DNA of 64,000 nucleotides from Clostridia bacterium. GTDB lineage: Bacteria; Bacillota; Clostridia; Lachnospirales; Lachnospiraceae. This document shows positions 60,728 through 64,000 of this stretch, one piece after another (the first letter of the stretch is position 1; each line of letters begins with the position of its first letter). The stretch is taken from assembly GCA_003249225.1 (NCBI GenBank), contig QKJQ01000019.1, positions 80,832 through 144,831 on the forward strand. Reading direction: 5' to 3'. A program made the position numbers and the translations under genes. The notes below the pieces were generated by a model, which was not told where the DNA came from, did no database searches, and worked only from the letters and a program-made list of their open reading frames with translations.

Positions 60728-61489
60728 TTATTTTACATGGGTCAGTACTCTTGCTCCGGCTTCTTTATCCATCAGAATCGTCACATCTCGGTGCAGCTGA
60801 AGTACGGAAGCCGGTACCTTGGGAGAGACCTCTCCGAAGAGCATCTTCTCCATGATCTCTGCTTTTGCTGTACCATTTGCCAGAAGGACGATCTTCTTAG
60901 CATTCATTATATTACGGATGCCCATACTGATTGCCTGTCTTGGCACTTCCTTCTCCGAGGCAAAGAACCTTGCGTTGGCCAGAATCGTACCGGCATCAAG
61001 CTCAACAACGTGGGTTCCGGTCTCAAAGTGGAGATTCGGTTCATTGAAGCCAATGTGGCCATTGTTACCGATGCCAAGCACCTGCAGGTCAACCCCACCA
61101 GCCTCATCCATTGCTTTATCATAGGCTGCACATTCCGCCTCTGCGTCGAGCGTTGCACCATTTGGTATCCGAATTCTTTCTTTTTTTATGTTTATATGCT
61201 CGAACAGGTTCTTGTTCATATAATAAGCATAGCTTTGCTCATTCTCCGGCTGAATCGGATAATACTCGTCCAGATTGAAGGTTCTGACTTCTGAAAAGTC
61301 CACTTCGTCGTTCTGATACATCTCCACCAATTCTTTATACATCCCAACCGGGGTTCCACCTGTTGCCAGCCCTAAAATACTCTTTGGTTTTACATTTACC
61401 TGAGAGGCCACCAAGGCAGCTGCTCTTTTACTGATCATTTCATATGAATCCAGTACAAATACCGTTATATTTCCTACTTTTACTTTCAT
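60728..61489 (-). CDS. nagB: Glucosamine-6-phosphate deaminase
   Basis: A 253-residue NagB. Substrate loop L-A-T-G-G-T-P near residue 41-47, active-site N-L-D74-E-Y-Y and G-N-N-G-H145-I-G-F-N-E150. It converts glucosamine-6-phosphate to fructose-6-phosphate and ammonia. No nagA is next to it. ATG at 61489 with GGAAGGAT upstream; a leader hairpin CATGAGA/TCTCATG (61503-61532) lies just before it. The promoter and a ROK-type operator follow at 61538-61590. Confidence 0.95.
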   Translation of the reverse strand: MKVKVGNITVFVLDSYEMISKRAAALVASQVNVKPKSILGLATGGTPVGMYKELVEMYQNDEVDFSEVRTFNLDEYYPIQPENEQSYAYYMNKNLFEHINIKKERIRIPNGATLDAEAECAAYDKAMDEAGGVDLQVLGIGNNGHIGFNEPNLHFETGTHVVELDAGTILANARFFASEKEVPRQAISMGIRNIMNAKKIVLLANGTAKAEIMEKMLFGEVSPKVPASVLQLHRDVTILMDKEAGARVLTHVK

Positions 61490-61537
61490 GATATCATCCT
61501 TCCATGAGAAACGGGAGTTGCTGCGTCTCATGTTTAT

Positions 61538-61590
61538 TTAGTTAATAATGTTTACTAACTAAGGATACTTCATTTTTTTCTTTTTGTAAA
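61538..61590 (-). promoter_or_regulatory. nagB promoter with ROK-type operator
   Basis: Promoter TTTACA (61585-61590), 17 bp, TATCCT (61562-61567). Directly downstream, at 61538-61562, lies a 25-bp palindrome with 11-bp arms, TTAGTTAATAA and TTACTAACTAA, with one mismatch. Its size and TTAGT ends resemble operators of XylR/NagC repressors. A bound repressor would cover the transcription start. Confidence 0.75.
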
Positions 61591-61607
61591 GTAAAATGTT
61601 AATGAAA

Positions 61608-62741
61608 TCATTGATTCCATAATTCCGAAAAAAAGGATTGAATTCCATAAAGGATGCAGCCCTTCACTGCAGCCGTCTCGACCTCTGAGATCATAACAGC
61701 GGTCTGAAAGGGTGACATGGCATTGATCCTGTCTTCAATATCTTTTCGCATGTCAGCAGATATCTTCATGACAGCACCCGCTACCACTACCGTCTCAATG
61801 TCCAGTACAGAAGTAACGTTGCTGATTGCCACGCTGATATCTTCGAGGATCGACTGATAAAGCTTTTCTGCCAGTTCATTCTTTTGCTGAACAAGCTCTG
61901 AAAACTCATCAATGCTCGTAAGCGTCTTCCCACAAGCGATACGATAGCGCTCCATTATCGCGCCAAGACTGACCCTCTCTTCCAGCGTCTGATACTCCTG
62001 ACTATCTTCCCTTTGGTTTTTATTTCTCAGGATAAAACCAACCTCGCCTGCCGCATTCCGGTCTCCTTCGTACAGCTTCCCATGGATCATGATGCCTGCC
62101 CCGACCCCGGAATCAAAGCTCATGTAGTACAGATTCTCTGCCTGCAGCTTAGTGTTATAGGTCTGTTCTGCAAGCACCGACAGATTGATGTCATTCTTTA
62201 CGATGACATCGCAGGATACCGTCTTCTTCAATGCTTCAACAAGCTCCTGCATCACGGCCTCTCTCTCTTTGATTGCAGAAAGATAAAAGCTTCCATTGTG
62301 CGCAATTACACCCGGGTAAGCAACAACAACCTTTCCAAGCTTCTGAATGCTTTCACTGCTGTCTGCAAAAAAATCCATCAGCAGCTCTTTTGCATTTTCG
62401 ACCTTATTATATTGGTAGATCTTAGAGGTCTTCTCCTGCTTTCGCAGGTTACAGAGCTGAAACCGGATGGCGTTCTTTGACAGGTCAACAGCAAGAACAG
62501 AAGCATATTCGCAGTTTATATCAAGCAGCAGGCCTTTTTTCCCCAGGGAATTATCGCCCTTGCCGACTTCTTCCAACAGTCCCTTCTCAAGCAGTTCTTC
62601 CACGTTCTTTGACACCGTAGGCTTGGAAGAGGATATCCCCTTTGCTATGTCAGCCCTGGAGGTAGCTCCATGCTCCAATAAGTATTCGAGAATGGCCTTT
62701 TGATTATTCACTTTAACATCAGTCTGCGTATTTGCTATCAT
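61608..62741 (-). CDS. ROK-family transcriptional repressor, NagC/XylR-like
   Basis: A 377-residue protein: N-terminal winged helix (T-S-R-A-D-I-A-K-G-I-S-S-S-K-P-T-V-S near residues 27-44), then a ROK domain with ATP-like loop V-D-L-S-K-N and D-S-G-V-G-A-G. The usual zinc-site histidine and cysteines after G-E-V-G are missing (F-I-L-R-N-K-N follows). It probably represses nagB and responds to a sugar phosphate. ATG at 62741 with AAGGAG upstream. Its leader has two hairpins (62788-62814 and near 62762-62780). Confidence 0.85.
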   Translation of the reverse strand: MIANTQTDVKVNNQKAILEYLLEHGATSRADIAKGISSSKPTVSKNVEELLEKGLLEEVGKGDNSLGKKGLLLDINCEYASVLAVDLSKNAIRFQLCNLRKQEKTSKIYQYNKVENAKELLMDFFADSSESIQKLGKVVVAYPGVIAHNGSFYLSAIKEREAVMQELVEALKKTVSCDVIVKNDINLSVLAEQTYNTKLQAENLYYMSFDSGVGAGIMIHGKLYEGDRNAAGEVGFILRNKNQREDSQEYQTLEERVSLGAIMERYRIACGKTLTSIDEFSELVQQKNELAEKLYQSILEDISVAISNVTSVLDIETVVVAGAVMKISADMRKDIEDRINAMSPFQTAVMISEVETAAVKGCILYGIQSFFSELWNQ

Positions 62742-62816
62742 GCTGTCTCCTTCCGCGTAGGTGCGCATCCAGTATGCGTGCTTTTCTTCCGGGAAGACAT
62801 TTGCAGCTCCCGGAAC

Positions 62817-62859
62817 AAAAAAAGAATGCTCTAATCTTAAGATAAGAGTATTCTTTTTT
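62817..62859. terminator. Terminator between phosphatase and ROK genes
   Basis: A stem of 21 bp with two non-pairing or wobble positions, AAAAAAGAAT...ATTCTTTTTT, centred on ATCTT/AAGAT, with A/T tracts on both sides. It ends the phosphatase transcript and leaves the ROK gene to its own promoter. Confidence 0.8.
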
Positions 62860-62912
62860 GTAACATTTGTAAAGAACGAATCCTTTTGCCTGCTTCCAGG
62901 TAAAGACCACGT

Positions 62913-63368
62913 TTAACGTTCGATGTGTTCAAGCAGTCCAAGGCAGCCTTCCAGTACGTCCTTGTATGTCGCATCAAAATCTCCGCTGTACCACGGATCT
63001 GCGATGCTCCCCGGCCGGTTCGTGTAATCGAGCAGCAACGAGAGTTTATGCTTTTTATCATTGCCGACAATCCGAAGCATGTTCGTCATATTGTACTGGT
63101 CCATACCTATTATATAGTCGTATTTATCATAGTCTGCCTTTGTCATACGAACGGCACACTTTCCTTTGGTACTGATCCCAAGGGAGTTCAGCAGATTCCT
63201 GGTCCCATGATGTACAGGGTTCCCGAATTCTTCGCTGCTGGTCGCTGCGGAAGCGATGTAGAAGTCCGCTTCGAGACCACGCTTTGCTACTAAGTCTTTC
63301 ATAACGAATTCTGCCATGGGCGAACGGCAGATGTTGCCGTGGCAAACGAATAGGATACGTATAGGCAT
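62913..63368 (-). CDS. Low-molecular-weight protein tyrosine phosphatase
   Basis: A 151-residue LMW-PTP. The P-loop is V-C9-H-G-N-I-C-R15-S, with nucleophile C9, and the general-acid loop is A-D-P-W-Y-S-G-D-F. Such enzymes dephosphorylate tyrosine kinases or arginine residues of regulatory proteins; the target is not evident here. ATG at 63368 with GAGGAG upstream. Monocistronic as far as visible. Confidence 0.93.
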   Translation of the reverse strand: MPIRILFVCHGNICRSPMAEFVMKDLVAKRGLEADFYIASAATSSEEFGNPVHHGTRNLLNSLGISTKGKCAVRMTKADYDKYDYIIGMDQYNMTNMLRIVGNDKKHKLSLLLDYTNRPGSIADPWYSGDFDATYKDVLEGCLGLLEHIER

Positions 63369-63721
63369 TTTTTCTCCTCTCATTTTGCAAACTAATGCCG
63401 TGTTTTCAAGGGTTCTCGGCTATTTAGTATTTTGCGTTAAAATGTGTGAATATGTCAAATCAGATCAAGATTCAGCAAGTTATTAATACCTGTTAGTAGT
63501 AGAATTAGTAATAAAAATGGGGGCGCTTACTACAAAGGATTTTCTTTTAAATTAACATTAACCCTGAATTATTCACGGTGATGTAGAAAAAATATTTTAC
63601 CCACCCGATTACTTTTACAACTCTCTTTGTTGATAACTGGTGATTCTTTTCTGAAAAAAGGGTAGAAAATCCCTGTGTTATCCACAATTATGTTTTTTGA
63701 GCTGTCAATGTACTTCATTTG
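63369..63721. other. Intergenic stretch next to an insertion sequence end
   Basis: No gene. A short hairpin GGG...CCC followed by TTTTTT (63645-63671, minus strand) could terminate the transposase gene. The sequence TTAACCCTGAATTATTCAC near 63557-63575 may mark the outer end of the element, since IS1380-type ends begin with CC, but this is a guess. Confidence 0.4.
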
Positions 63722-64000
63722 TTATTCCAGCTTTGGAAGCAGCCTGATGTTATTCAATGTATCAATAAATACTTGCTTATATGGACAACTGCTACAGAGC
63801 TTGAATGTTATATATCTTGCTGAGTGTACCATTTTTGCTGCGATCTTCAGCAGTTTCAGCCGGATTGTGTCGATACGGAACTTCCTCATTGACTTTGGTA
63901 GCACCATGCGGCGGAACCAGTTGAAAATGTTATAGACCAGTACCGATATCTGCATCCTGTTCGAGTTAACAGTCATACTATGGCTTGACATGGTATCCAT
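63722..64000 (-). mobile_element. IS1380-type transposase, C-terminal part, runs off the right edge
   Basis: Ninety-two codons to the window edge. The tail has Y-N-I-F-N-W-F-R-R-M-V-L-P and D-T-I-R-L-K-L-L-K-I-A-A-K-M-V followed by a C-x-x-C-P-Y segment, the pattern of the C-terminal region of IS1380-family transposases. The DDE core is outside the window, so completeness and activity are unknown. Confidence 0.75.

Noticed and set aside
60710..61294. 194-codon plus-strand open frame
   Set aside because: Lies antisense to nagB, which is unmistakable, and has no family resemblance.

Overview
The window reads as chromosomal DNA of an anaerobic, low- to mid-GC Firmicute, most likely a gut or rumen clostridium of the Lachnospiraceae type. 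This is an inference from gene content: a FabT-FabK fatty-acid operon, a YesMN-type sensor pair beside a sugar ABC importer and large glycosidases, a DUF3793/flavodoxin/DUF2325 module, an EFR1 flavodoxin-ferredoxin, DegV and YkvA proteins, and an IS1380-type transposase. Almost every gene lies on the minus strand. I saw no rRNA, tRNA or CRISPR array.

Layout. 1-694: end of a hipBA toxin-antitoxin module (hipA runs off the left edge) with a clear upstream operator. 795-20953: a glycan-utilisation locus with two ABC permeases, a lipoprotein binding protein, a GH106-type protein, two GH2-type proteins (one with a lost nucleophile) and a GH35 protein, read away from a divergent response regulator/histidine kinase pair. 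20954-24969: a metallophosphoesterase, then a metal-responsive block (DUF2325, flavodoxin, DUF3793, Fur-like and DtxR-like regulators) in which two promoters carry the same operator. 24992-41829: about twenty small, mostly single-gene units on one strand, encoding acetyltransferases, aminoglycoside-type phosphotransferases, acetyl- and nucleotidyltransferases, VOC proteins, a GyrI-like protein and flavoproteins. It looks like an accessory detoxification block. 42073-52799: a complete type II fatty-acid operon, fabT-fabH-acpP-fabK-fabD-fabG-fabF-accB-fabZ-accC-accD-accA-degV, with a consensus promoter, a FabT-type palindrome and tandem terminators. 52801-59230: surface proteins (an anchored lipase, a membrane protein, a beta-helix lipoprotein). 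59519-63368: an SGNH esterase, nagB with a ROK repressor, and a low-molecular-weight phosphatase. 63722-64000: the 3' end of an IS1380-type transposase.

How it fits together. The glycan locus could bind, import and trim a rhamnose- and galactose-containing polysaccharide, with the sensor pair controlling it. The fab operon makes fatty acids under FabT control and ends in a DegV fatty-acid-binding protein. The ROK repressor probably controls nagB through a 25-bp operator.

The most unusual signal is a dispersed element of about 100 nt, found in seven places and twice in tandem with a 101-bp period. On the coding strand it folds into three hairpins whose stems differ between copies by compensating changes. 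It ends in the Shine-Dalgarno sequence of the next gene, directly before the start codon. It looks like a structured, possibly mobile, leader RNA.
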